NCBI RefSeq assembly: GCF_042850945.1
Contig: NZ_AP031496.1
Span: 1,116,001 to 1,180,000, forward strand
Length of the DNA: 64,000 bases
Source: Halioxenophilus aromaticivorans
Lineage (GTDB): Bacteria > Pseudomonadota > Gammaproteobacteria > Pseudomonadales > Cellvibrionaceae
Direction of reading: 5' to 3'
The notes under the pieces were generated by a model. That model did no database searches and was not told the DNA's origin. It was given only the letters and a program-made list of their open reading frames with translations. Shown in pieces: positions 52,183-60,479 of this stretch (position 1 is its first letter; each line of letters opens with the position of its first letter). The translations under genes were made by a program, and so were the position numbers.

Positions 52183-53925
52183 ATGACAGGCATTGTTCTT
52201 ACGACAAGCTCCGCATTAGTCACTATCGTGTATAGCTATATCCGGTTCAGTACGCCGGAGCAGGCTGCAGGTTCTTCTATGGACCGTCAGCTGGCGTATG
52301 CTCAGCAGTATGCGGCAACGCACGGTTATACGCTCGACGAATCCCTTACGCTAAAAGACGAGGGGTTGAGTGCATACCATCAGCAACATATCCAGCGCGG
52401 AGCATTGGGTGTATTCCTCAAGGCTATTGAGGATGGACTTGTTCCACCCGGCTCTATCTTGATCCTAGAGGGGTTAGATCGACTGAGTCGAGCTGAGCCC
52501 ATTGATGCCCAGGCTCTTCTTTCTCAGATCATCAACGCGGGTATTACCGTCGTTACGGCCAGTGATGGCAAGCATTATAACAGAGATCTTCTCAAAGCTA
52601 ATCCAATGGATTTGATTTATTCAGTCCTAGTGATGATTAGGGCGCATGAGGAGTCAGCGACAAAGGCTAAGCGCGTAAAGCTGTCTATTAGCAGACTGTG
52701 CGATAAATGGCAGGACGGCTCATATCGCGGCGTAATCCGCAACGGCAAAGATCCCAGCTGGGTCAAGTTGGTTAATGATAATCCCCTGGAATGGAGTTTG
52801 GTCGAAGACCGCGTAGAGGCCCTCAAGCTGGCAATACGCTTTTATATCGCAGGGTTTGGCGGCAAGAAAGTGGTTGATGAGCTTAATGCGCGAGGATTGT
52901 CGATTACAGGTAATCCGCCCCGTGCAAGTCATATCTATCGTTTGAAAGAGCTACGTTCCCTAATCGGCGAAAAGCAAATATCCGTCGATGGCGAAACCTA
53001 TTTTCTTGAAGGCTATTATCCGTCAATTTTATCCAGTGAAGAATTTGCTGAACTGCAAGTTCAGCGGAAAAATCGAGCAAGGACAGTCGGCCAAAAGCAG
53101 ATTGTTAATATCGTAACGGGTATGGGCATTACCTACTGTGGGTATTGTGGCTCTTCTGTAAACAGCCAAAACCTGATGACCAGAGCTAAAGCGGATGGCA
53201 CTCTCAATGACGGACATCGTCGCGTACAGTGTTGTAGGGCCTCTCAATATTATGATTGCCCTGCAAATGGATCTAGTTCAGTCGTTCCCATCGAAAAAGC
53301 CCTCCTGGAATATTGTTCTGATCAAATGGCTATTGGAGATCTTTTGGCTGAAAAGAAAGATGAACTTCGACCCATAAAGGCGGAATTGATAGCGGTTGAG
53401 ACGAAAATAGATACCAACCAGAGGAAAGTTCAGCGCCTTATCGAGGCTCTGGAAGAATTTGGCGAGGAGTCACCAAGGGCAATTGCATCGCAGCTTCGCC
53501 AATTAGAAGGCGAAGAAGACAGGCTGATTACTCAGAAACAAGAGCTAGAGAGCGAGCTTCTTGTACTGGGGAAGGCCGATCAGCCAGACCTCAGGGAGGA
53601 GTGGGCTAAGATCAAAGCCGATGTTGGCCTGCTTGATACAGAGGCTCGCATGAAAGTCCGGAATCTTGTTCTTAAATCTTTCTCTAGAATCGAGGTTTTC
53701 GTTAAAGGAATTGATGGGGTGGAGCAGGATGGTATTGCAGCGGAGGTATCCCGAGCTCTGCTTGTTGGGTCAGATTGGCCTTATGAGGATAATAAAAATC
53801 CCATTGATCTAATTCTTCGATTCAGGAGCGGTCAGATACGTGTACTGAGAATTCATCGAAAGAGTGGTGAGTGGTTCGCGGTCAGAGATGTGAATGTGGA
53901 TTCGCTGGTAAAGACATTGAGTTGA
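52183..53925 (+). CDS. Large serine recombinase (site-specific integrase/resolvase)
   Basis: A 580-residue large serine recombinase. The resolvase domain opens VYSYIRFSTPEQAAGSSMDRQ with nucleophile Ser23 in this numbering; GLDRLSRAEP carries the catalytic Arg pair. A recombinase domain follows (LKLAIRFYIAGFGGKKVVDELNARGL). Then a zinc ribbon, YCGYCGSSVNS and VQCCRASQYYDCP, and a long coiled coil (about 360-490). Enzymes of this size integrate and excise phages, ICEs or islands. The start is not firm: ATG 52183 and GTG 52228 are both without a good ribosome site. It lies next to the rimO 5' end, with probable attachment there. Confidence 0.93.
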   Translation: MTGIVLTTSSALVTIVYSYIRFSTPEQAAGSSMDRQLAYAQQYAATHGYTLDESLTLKDEGLSAYHQQHIQRGALGVFLKAIEDGLVPPGSILILEGLDRLSRAEPIDAQALLSQIINAGITVVTASDGKHYNRDLLKANPMDLIYSVLVMIRAHEESATKAKRVKLSISRLCDKWQDGSYRGVIRNGKDPSWVKLVNDNPLEWSLVEDRVEALKLAIRFYIAGFGGKKVVDELNARGLSITGNPPRASHIYRLKELRSLIGEKQISVDGETYFLEGYYPSILSSEEFAELQVQRKNRARTVGQKQIVNIVTGMGITYCGYCGSSVNSQNLMTRAKADGTLNDGHRRVQCCRASQYYDCPANGSSSVVPIEKALLEYCSDQMAIGDLLAEKKDELRPIKAELIAVETKIDTNQRKVQRLIEALEEFGEESPRAIASQLRQLEGEEDRLITQKQELESELLVLGKADQPDLREEWAKIKADVGLLDTEARMKVRNLVLKSFSRIEVFVKGIDGVEQDGIAAEVSRALLVGSDWPYEDNKNPIDLILRFRSGQIRVLRIHRKSGEWFAVRDVNVDSLVKTLS

Positions 53926-53929
53926 TGCC

Positions 53930-54130
53930 TTAACGACGAGCTTTTTGAAAACTGTGTTTTTTTACTCCCTTCTTGAGTATCGAAATAGTCTCTTCAACAA
54001 CAGAATCAAAAATCATTTTTTCAGTTTCCTCCCCCTGCGCGACAATATCACCACTCTCAGAGATGATAGCGATTGAGCACCCCTCTGGTAGTTGAAAGCT
54101 GTTGTTTGAACATTTGATCAAGTTTTTCAT
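53930..54130 (-). CDS. Small hypothetical protein
   Basis: A 66-residue protein, charged and soluble: a short beta-like start (GCSIAIISESGDIVAQGEE) and an amphipathic helix (MIFDSVVEETISILKK). No ribosome site is obvious. It is convergent with the recombinase gene, 4 bases from its stop. The balanced composition and compact spacing argue for a real gene, but I recognise no family. Confidence 0.5.
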   Translation of the reverse strand: MKNLIKCSNNSFQLPEGCSIAIISESGDIVAQGEETEKMIFDSVVEETISILKKGVKKHSFQKARR

Positions 54131-54214
54131 GGTGATATGGGCTGCTCGTTAGCAGCCCGGTCTCGTAGTGTCATGGGTGGAATTAATGGGTCAATGGTGC
54201 ACCCGTCTGTTGGT

Positions 54215-54577
54215 TTAAGCGTCTCTAATGAGCTCATCAATTGCCCGGTTGGTTTCCTCTTCTTCAGCGTGACGCTGTTTGATTTTGGCGAAGTTTTCTC
54301 TGCAAAGGGGGGAGAGGCTGTCGGGGTACTCGCGGGTGTGATACATGCCGTTGAGATACGCCACTGCGGCCTGGTAATTTATATCGTCGAAATAGAGTAG
54401 ATCGCTGATATCGAAGTGGTGCTCGCCTTGTAGTGAACTGAGCAGCAGGCTGGCTGCTGTTCTCCCGCCTGAAGTATCGCTAAGTGCGAGCGTAGATAAC
54501 CTCTCGGCTGAATTTCGGTAGTCGCTATACCAGGCCGGAGTCTGGCAGTTACAGGTGTTCGATTGCTCTTGGTTCAT
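54215..54577 (-). CDS. Hypothetical island protein, helical
   Basis: A 120-residue soluble protein. The N-terminus has CNCQTP; the rest is helical: SAERLSTLALSDTSGGRTAASLLLSSLQG, then FDISDLLYFDDINYQAAVAYLNGMY, and a charged C-terminal helix (FAKIKQRHAEEEETNRAIDELIRD). GAGGAG lies 7 bases before the ATG at 54577, which is better than a longer start at 54631. The pattern resembles small accessory proteins common on ICEs and plasmids, but no function can be given. The next gene is divergent. Confidence 0.65.
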   Translation of the reverse strand: MNQEQSNTCNCQTPAWYSDYRNSAERLSTLALSDTSGGRTAASLLLSSLQGEHHFDISDLLYFDDINYQAAVAYLNGMYHTREYPDSLSPLCRENFAKIKQRHAEEEETNRAIDELIRDA

Positions 54578-54737
54578 GGGGTTCTCCTCGCGTTTTAGGT
54601 GAGGAAATTTCAACACGGACAGAGAAAACAAAAAGTTGTTAACAAGCCGTTTTTTGGCTTCGGAAAAAATTAATGGCTGTGATTTGCAATTTTTTTCACT
54701 CTGATAGCCTGATATCTCACATTAAGAGGAGATATTT

Positions 54738-54926
54738 ATGTGTATTGGCCCAGATGACGAAAAAAATGAATCAGACTCCGTTGATTACGGCATTAACCCA
54801 GCAACGGGGTTGTTAACCTACGGTGAACCAACAGGGATTGATTCAGGGGGTAGTCCCAGCGGTATGGATGTGGATGACTTAGTCGGCATCGACCCTCTCG
54901 ATTCAACAATTCCGTTTGATTATTAG
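54738..54926 (+). CDS. Small acidic protein with a strong ribosome site
   Basis: A 62-residue, strongly acidic protein (many Asp and Glu, very few basic residues) rich in Gly, Pro and Ser: PTGIDSGGSPSGMDVDDLVGIDP. AGAGGAG lies 7 bases before the ATG, one of the best ribosome sites on the island. The sequence looks unfolded. Small acidic proteins of mobile elements can be DNA mimics or anti-defence factors, but nothing here proves that. Its stop region overlaps the convergent gene at 54923 by 4 bases. Confidence 0.55.
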   Translation: MCIGPDDEKNESDSVDYGINPATGLLTYGEPTGIDSGGSPSGMDVDDLVGIDPLDSTIPFDY

Positions 54927-55723
54927 AAGTCTCCATTTTTCCAGGAGGGGTCGGGGATTTCGTCCCAGGCCCTTTTATCGCTAATACTGTCTCGAAGCCC
55001 TTGTAGCTCTTCCATTAAGCTAGGTTTGCTGTTTGGCGATTTATCAAGGAGGCGGAGATTGCAGTGAACATGGAGGGGATCGAAAGGTGCCTCGATGAAA
55101 AGCTGCTGCAGTCGCTGTTTGCTTATCCTATGGTTTTCATGCCATTCGCCAATTACTCTTTCAAGGAACCCCTTTGGCCTGGAGTCAGCCAGATTTATCC
55201 GAGCTTGATGGTGGTATTCATACTGGCAGCGTACCCATCGCATGATGTGTTCGGCTTCCAGTAGGTAAGGCAATGCCCAGCGGTTGTTCTCATTTAGCTG
55301 TCCTTTGAAATCGTTTAGCGAGTAGTGCCGGAGATCTGCAAGGATTGGTGGAACAGGCCCACTTGCTCTTCTTGTATGTAGATATTGTGACTGGATTCCC
55401 TCGCTACGATTTTTTGAGTAGTTCTCATTGAGTATTTTCCTCCAGTAAAAGCTCGCAGTTGGTCCGCAAGCAGGGTTGCGTTTTCGAACAATCGGCTCCA
55501 GAAAAAACCACTCGGCAGGAATCCGGTTTTCGACCAGCGAAAAACGATGTTGACGAAAAGCCAGAGCGACAAATTCACCGATGCGGATTACCTGTTCAAC
55601 CGCCCAATCTGGCCCCCGGTTTGGCTGGCGGCAATGGTCATCCAATTCACCGATTAGTGTGATGAAATCGGTGTTTGTAAAAAGTTTGCGGCAAAAGTCT
55701 CGGCTGCTGGTCGTGGCTGGCAT
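54923..55723 (-). CDS. Hypothetical island protein of 266 residues
   Basis: A soluble, helix-rich protein with many Arg, His and Trp. Segments: FCRKLFTNTDFITLIGELDDHCRQ, WAVEQVIRIGEFVALAFRQHRFSLVENRIPAEWFFLEP, WALPYLLEAEHIMRWVRCQYEYHHQARINLAD, and HENHRISKQRLQQLFIEAPFDPLHVHCNLRLLDKS. His- and Cys-containing patches could bind metal, but no nuclease or replication motif is evident. GAGGAAG precedes the ATG at good spacing. It is divergent from the defence operon and shares the repeat-containing intergenic region with it. Family not recognised. Confidence 0.68.
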   Translation of the reverse strand: MPATTSSRDFCRKLFTNTDFITLIGELDDHCRQPNRGPDWAVEQVIRIGEFVALAFRQHRFSLVENRIPAEWFFLEPIVRKRNPACGPTASFYWRKILNENYSKNRSEGIQSQYLHTRRASGPVPPILADLRHYSLNDFKGQLNENNRWALPYLLEAEHIMRWVRCQYEYHHQARINLADSRPKGFLERVIGEWHENHRISKQRLQQLFIEAPFDPLHVHCNLRLLDKSPNSKPSLMEELQGLRDSISDKRAWDEIPDPSWKNGDF

Positions 55724-55861
55724 GGTACTTCCTCGCTATCAATTTCCAGACAGCATGTACTTAGGCAGAATTTATTTAGGGCTAAAACCGGACATAAAAC
55801 GACGTTAAGAGATCATCCATCATTATTATTTTTTCCTTTACTACCTATCTAGGTGAACGAG

Positions 55862-56117
55862 TCATCATTGCTTCGGCTGGTGTACCGACAGTAAGCGTCC
55901 TTACAATTTAGGTGCACCGGTATTCATAATGGTGTTTCCGATCAGGGATTGAACAGTTCTGCTACTAGAGGTGCACGAGCATTGCTTTGCCCTGCCGAGC
56001 AATCAGTAGGCATTGCTTCTACTATTGGTGCACGAGCATCTCAACACGATAAAAAGAGCTGCCAAACAGCCAGCGTATATTGCTCCTACCTACAGGTGCA
56101 CAGCCATTGCTTCACTA
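55862..56117. repeat. Array of spaced GTGCAC-centred repeats upstream of the defence operon
   Basis: GTGCAC occurs at 55912, 55971, 56028 and 56096, at intervals of 59, 57 and 68 bases. Three copies extend to a consensus of about 26 bases: CTACTA, then two or three bases, GGTGCAC, then GAGCATTGCTT. A weaker fragment (CATTGCTTCGGCTGGTGTACC) starts at 55865. The last copy ends about 14 bases before the promoter -35. The 478-base gap between the genes at 55723 and 56202 is otherwise without coding sequence. The repeats look like binding sites for a DNA-binding protein; the adjacent HTH_17 protein is the candidate. Confidence 0.7.
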
Positions 56118-56130
56118 CTGATAGGGATAT

Positions 56131-56159
56131 TTGCTAAACCCTGTACCCTCTTGTACTAT
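56131..56159 (+). promoter_or_regulatory. Sigma-70 promoter of the HTH-helicase operon
   Basis: TTGCTA (56131-56136) and TACTAT (56154-56159) are separated by 17 bases, 43 bases before the HTH gene start and directly downstream of the GTGCAC repeat array. Confidence 0.6.
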
Positions 56160-56201
56160 CTCGACAGCCTTAACCCCTATAACCAGTACGGCTTAATAAT
56201 A

Positions 56202-56393
56202 ATGGGTGATCAAATACTGACCGTTAAAGAGGTCGCGCAATACCTCAAGGTCAACGACCGCACCGTCTACCGCATGGCGGCATCTGGCAAGCTTCCCGGT
56301 TTTAAAGTGGGTACATCGTGGCGATTTAAGCAAACAGAGATAGAGCAGTGGATACAAGCTCAACATAACCAAACAGGGAACGAGAGTAGCTGA
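56202..56393 (+). CDS. HTH_17 (excisionase/MerR-like) DNA-binding protein
   Basis: A 63-residue protein that is one winged helix-turn-helix of the excisionase/HTH_17 family: LTVKEVAQYLKVNDRTVYRMAASGKLPGFKVGTSWRFKQTEIEQWI is the full signature. It is likely a local regulator or a specificity subunit of the system. The ATG at 56202 gives the standard domain length; longer in-frame starts run into the repeat array and code for low-complexity text. The helicase GTG lies 3 bases after the stop, so the two genes are tightly coupled. The repeat array upstream suggests autoregulation. Confidence 0.88.
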   Translation: MGDQILTVKEVAQYLKVNDRTVYRMAASGKLPGFKVGTSWRFKQTEIEQWIQAQHNQTGNESS

Positions 56394-56396
56394 TTT

Positions 56397-59282
56397 GTGA
56401 TTACCGATTACCACGCCAAATACTATGCCCATGAATTGAGCAAACGCTGTTCGTCCGACAGCATGGAAAAGTTTGCCGGTACCCTCATGGATGCGCAGGT
56501 GGATTTAAACCCCCATCAGGTTGAGGCAGCGTTATTCGCGTTTAAATCACCACTGTCCAACGGCGCTATTCTTGCTGATGAAGTGGGCCTAGGTAAGACC
56601 ATTGAAGCGGGCTTAGTGCTCTCTCAGAAGTGGGCCGAGGGCAAGCGGCGCATGATGATCATCGTTCCCGCCAGCCTCCGCAAACAGTGGAGCCAGGAGT
56701 TGGCCGATAAGTTTTTTCTGCCCTCTCATATCCTTGAGGCTAAGACCTATAACGCGGCCATCAAGGCAGGTAAGGCTAATCCCTTTGAGCATACCGAGAT
56801 CCTGATCTGTTCATATCCCTTCGCCGCTCGACATGCGGAAGAGCTGATGCTGGTTCCCTGGGATCTGGTCGTGCTTGATGAAGCTCACCGGCTACGAAAC
56901 GTTTATAAGACCCAGAACAAGACCGCCAGAGCGCTGCGCACCGCCTTAACCAACGTGCCTAAGGTTCTATTAACAGCCACACCTTTGCAGAACAGCCTGA
57001 TGGAACTCTACGGGCTGGTGAGCTTCATCGACGAATATGCCTTCGGTGATGAGAAGAGCTTCAAGCAGCAATATTCCCGGATCAGCTCCGATGCCCAGTT
57101 TGAGTCCCTTAAAAACCGGCTCAAGCCACTGTGCCACCGCACTCTGCGCAGGCAGGTGCTCGAATATGTGAAATACACCAACCGTCAGCCAATCACTCAG
57201 GAGTTCTGGCCCTCGCAGGAAGAGCAAGACCTGTACGATATGGTGTCGGACTACCTGCAGCGCCCAGAGCTCTGTGCTCTGCCCAGCTCCCAGCGCAAGC
57301 TGATGACGCTGGTTATGCGCAAACTACTGGCCTCGTCGACCTTTGCTATCGCCGGTGCCCTGGATTCGCTGGTCAACAAGCTCCACCGCCAACTACGCGA
57401 AAACCAGAAACTCGTACAAAAGCTTGAATCCATCGAGGAGGACTTTGAGCTGCTCGATGAGTACGAGGATGAATACGGTATTGAGGAAGAGCAGGAGCCG
57501 CTGACCAAAGACGACATCGCTGCCATCGAAAAAGAGATCGATGACTTATCCGTATTTCGCGACCTGGCGGTCTCCATCTCTGAAAATGCCAAAGGCCTAG
57601 CGCTGTTAGAAGCCCTTGAATCAGGCTTTGCCAAAGCCAAAGAGTTGGGTGCAGAGCATAAGGCGATAATTTTTACTGAATCTCGCCGCACTCAAAACTA
57701 TCTGGTCGAGCTGCTTTCTGAAAGGGGCTATGGCGACAAACTGGTGCTGTTTAATGGCTCCAACAGCGATGATAAATCCAAGAGTATCTATAAAAACTGG
57801 GTCGAGGAGCACAGTGGTAGCGACCGCGTCACCGGTTCTCGCACGGCAGATATGCGTGCAGCCTTGGTCGATTACTTCAAAGATGAAGCCCAGATAATGA
57901 TCGCTACCGAAGCTGCAGCGGAGGGCATTAACCTTCAATTCTGTTCATTAGTGGTGAACTACGATTTACCCTGGAACCCCCAGCGCATCGAGCAGCGCAT
58001 AGGTCGCTGCCACCGCTACGGCCAACAGTACGATGTCGTCGTAATAAACTTCCTCAATAAGGCCAATGCTGCAGACCAGCGGGTGTACGAGCTGTTGGAC
58101 GAGAAATTCAGCTTGTTCAGCGGGGTATTCGGTGCCAGTGATGAAGTGCTCGGGGCGATAGAGTCCGGCATTGATTTTGAAAAACGCATTGTAGAAATCT
58201 ACCAGACCTGCCGCGAGCCCCAGCAGATTGACCTTCAATTTGAAGAGCTACAGGTCGAGCTGGATGATCAGATTAACGAGGCGATGGACTCTACCCGCCA
58301 AAAGCTACTCGAAAACTTCGATGCTGAAGTGCACGACAAGCTCAAAGTAAATTTACAGGAGAGTAAGTCCTACCTGGACAAGTACGGCCAACTGCTCTGG
58401 CAGCTGACACAACATGGTCTGCGAGACCTCGCAGACTTTGGTGAGAAAAGCGCGGCAGCAGAGACGCGAGCCAACCAGCACCGTTTCACCCTCAATCAGC
58501 TACCCGCCGAAGCCACCCCATCCATCCCGCTGGGTGTATATTCCCTTACCGGCGGCAGTTCCGGCGCTGAGGCTGAAGATAGCCACATTTATCGAGTAGG
58601 CCATCCACTGGCTCAATACCTGATCGACCAGTTAGGTGGTCAGCAGTTGGCGTCATCACATTTGGTCTTCGACTACAGTAACCACCCTCAGCAATCCCAG
58701 AGCCTGGAGCCCCTGGTAGGGGAGAGTGGTGAGCTGGCACTCTATAAGTTGTCTATTAACGGCAGTGACAGTGAAGACCATCTGGTGTTTATCGGCAATA
58801 CCGACGCGGGTGAGGCTCTCAGCCAGGAGCAAATGCAGCGCCTGTTCAATCTTGATTCTCAGTTAGAGCAATCAGACATTGCTGTACATGATTTTCAGTC
58901 TGACTATGAATCTCGCAAGGCGGAATTACTGGGTGACGTAGAGGGCCGCTATGCCAGCTTCTTCGAGCAAGAGATGGATAAGCTCGACAACTGGGCCGAT
59001 GACAAGCGCAAAGGGCTCAAAGGCAACCTCAAAGACTTCGATAGCCAGATCAACGAGTTAAAGAAGTTTGCCCGTGGTGCCAAAAACCTGCCCGAAAAGC
59101 TGGCCTACCAGCGTCGCACCCAGAAACTGGAAAAGCAGCGTGACGAAGCATGGCGAGAATATGACCAGCAGGCTAAAGAGATTGAAACCAAGAAAGAGGG
59201 GTTGCTGGACACTATTGAAGGCAAATTGAAGATGGATATCGAGGATCAGTGCCTGTTCACCATAAAATGGGGGCTGATATAG
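56397..59282 (+). CDS. SNF2/RapA-like helicase (defence-associated)
   Basis: A 961-residue superfamily-2 ATPase. Walker A is GLGKT at residues 64-68 after LADEV; the DEAH box is at 161-164 (VVLDEAHRLRN); motif III is LLTATPLQNSLMELYGLV; the C-terminal RecA lobe has IFTESRRTQNYLVELL, IATEAAAEGINLQFC, and the motif VI stretch QRIEQRIGRCHRYGQ. An acidic coiled-coil insert lies at about 340-390, and a long charged helical C-terminus at 640-940. Such helicases translocate on double-stranded DNA and occur in DISARM (DrmD-like), type I-like and other defence loci. It lacks a visible nuclease domain. The start is GTG. Confidence 0.92.
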   Translation: MITDYHAKYYAHELSKRCSSDSMEKFAGTLMDAQVDLNPHQVEAALFAFKSPLSNGAILADEVGLGKTIEAGLVLSQKWAEGKRRMMIIVPASLRKQWSQELADKFFLPSHILEAKTYNAAIKAGKANPFEHTEILICSYPFAARHAEELMLVPWDLVVLDEAHRLRNVYKTQNKTARALRTALTNVPKVLLTATPLQNSLMELYGLVSFIDEYAFGDEKSFKQQYSRISSDAQFESLKNRLKPLCHRTLRRQVLEYVKYTNRQPITQEFWPSQEEQDLYDMVSDYLQRPELCALPSSQRKLMTLVMRKLLASSTFAIAGALDSLVNKLHRQLRENQKLVQKLESIEEDFELLDEYEDEYGIEEEQEPLTKDDIAAIEKEIDDLSVFRDLAVSISENAKGLALLEALESGFAKAKELGAEHKAIIFTESRRTQNYLVELLSERGYGDKLVLFNGSNSDDKSKSIYKNWVEEHSGSDRVTGSRTADMRAALVDYFKDEAQIMIATEAAAEGINLQFCSLVVNYDLPWNPQRIEQRIGRCHRYGQQYDVVVINFLNKANAADQRVYELLDEKFSLFSGVFGASDEVLGAIESGIDFEKRIVEIYQTCREPQQIDLQFEELQVELDDQINEAMDSTRQKLLENFDAEVHDKLKVNLQESKSYLDKYGQLLWQLTQHGLRDLADFGEKSAAAETRANQHRFTLNQLPAEATPSIPLGVYSLTGGSSGAEAEDSHIYRVGHPLAQYLIDQLGGQQLASSHLVFDYSNHPQQSQSLEPLVGESGELALYKLSINGSDSEDHLVFIGNTDAGEALSQEQMQRLFNLDSQLEQSDIAVHDFQSDYESRKAELLGDVEGRYASFFEQEMDKLDNWADDKRKGLKGNLKDFDSQINELKKFARGAKNLPEKLAYQRRTQKLEKQRDEAWREYDQQAKEIETKKEGLLDTIEGKLKMDIEDQCLFTIKWGLI

Positions 59283-59381
59283 TGTTATTATCTTTAAAAT
59301 CAGTGAGTTATGGGGTTTATGTCGGCTTTGTCGGTACCTTGTTTTGGCGTTTGGCAGTTTATTTCCCCCTGCAACTTACCC

Positions 59382-59409
59382 TTGCATTGGTAAAGCAAAA
59401 CACTATACT
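59382..59409 (+). promoter_or_regulatory. Internal promoter for the Abi_2-Mod-Res genes
   Basis: TTGCAT (59382-59387) and TATACT (59404-59409) are separated by 16 bases, 110 bases before the Abi_2 gene. It lies in the 237-base gap after the helicase gene and would allow independent expression of abi, mod and res. Confidence 0.58.
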
Positions 59410-59519
59410 AGGCTGCAACAACACCCCTCCCGCTTCCCGTAAGATCAGCGCACCGCGAGGGGTTACTCATTTCTGGGGGACTGAAAATTCAGCACCTCAG
59501 CTTCAAGAGGGGCATTAAT

Positions 59520-60443
59520 ATGGCTCCTCGATCGAAAGTCCCCTTCACAAAGCCCCCCAAGTCTTTTGCCGAGCAAGTGCAAAAATTGCAGGATCATGGC
59601 CTTCATGTTCCTGATTCAGCTAGTGCTGAGTTTTATCTGTCGCAACTTAACTACTACCGTTTCGCAGCGTATTGTTTGCCGTTTGAGCAGGATCACGAGA
59701 CGCATCAGTTTATTGCGGGCACGTCCTTTGATGATGTGCTTAATGTTTACATCTTTGACCGCGAGTTAAGGCTCTTACTACTGGATGCGATTGAGCGTAT
59801 TGAGGTGTCTCTACGTACGCAGATGGCGTATCACCTGAGTCACAACCATGCTACGGCACACCCGCATCTAAAGCCTGAGATCTTTTTCAATCCGGTTATC
59901 TACGGTGGGTCAATTTCGAAACTGTCGAATGATGTCAGAAACAGCAAAGAAGATTTTATTAAGCATCTGACCAGAAAATACGAAGAACTGTTACCGCCTA
60001 TATGGGCTGTGGTCGAATTAATGACCATGGGGCAATTGTCCAAGTGGTTTTCCAATATAAACGCCCGCAGTGACCGTCAGGCAATTAGCCGGGTCTACGG
60101 GGTCGATGAAAAGATCATGACTTCCTACTGTGAGCATTTATCGTTAGTTAGAAACCATGCTGCCCATCACGCGCGCCTGTGGAATCGGGATTTTACCAAA
60201 ACCATGATGCTGCCCCGGCGTGGCCCGACAGATCTCACTGCCAGCTTACAAGTATTGCCTGACACAGATCGCCGGCTAAGAAAGCTCTACAACACCTTGG
60301 TAATGACAGGTTACTTAATGGATGTTATCAACCCAGGCCATCACTGGAAGCAGCGGCTCAAAGATTTGATTGATAGCCACAATATCGATGTGAACAAAAT
60401 GGGCTTCCCGGCGGACTGGAAAACCAAACCAATATGGCTGTAG
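59520..60443 (+). CDS. Abi_2 (AbiD/AbiF) family abortive-infection protein
   Basis: A 307-residue helical protein of the Abi_2 family: FAEQVQKLQDHGLHV, FYLSQLNYYRFAAYCLPFEQ, VYIFDRELRLLLLDAIERIEVSLRTQMAYHLS, and WAVVELMTMGQLSKWFSNI are diagnostic. HEPN-type Arg211-x4-His216 is in LVRNHAAHHARLWN, the proposed RNase centre. Members are toxin-like factors that block phage growth, probably by cutting RNA. AAGAGG lies about 10 bases before the ATG. It sits between the helicase and a mod-res pair, a recurring context for Abi_2 genes in restriction loci. Its trigger is unknown. Confidence 0.93.
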   Translation: MAPRSKVPFTKPPKSFAEQVQKLQDHGLHVPDSASAEFYLSQLNYYRFAAYCLPFEQDHETHQFIAGTSFDDVLNVYIFDRELRLLLLDAIERIEVSLRTQMAYHLSHNHATAHPHLKPEIFFNPVIYGGSISKLSNDVRNSKEDFIKHLTRKYEELLPPIWAVVELMTMGQLSKWFSNINARSDRQAISRVYGVDEKIMTSYCEHLSLVRNHAAHHARLWNRDFTKTMMLPRRGPTDLTASLQVLPDTDRRLRKLYNTLVMTGYLMDVINPGHHWKQRLKDLIDSHNIDVNKMGFPADWKTKPIWL

Positions 60444-60479
60444 TGCCCTATAGAGGCACATAGGCAGAAGTAAACGATT

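Noticed and set aside
55862..56117. CRISPR array interpretation of the GTGCAC repeats
   Set aside because: Repeats differ too much from each other, spacing varies from 57 to 68 bases and no cas gene is present. The 62-codon ORF at 55949-56137 merely reads through the repeats.
59249..59518. 89-codon ORF filling the gap between helicase and Abi_2
   Set aside because: It starts inside the helicase 3' end, has no ribosome site, and a good promoter for the Abi_2 gene lies within it.
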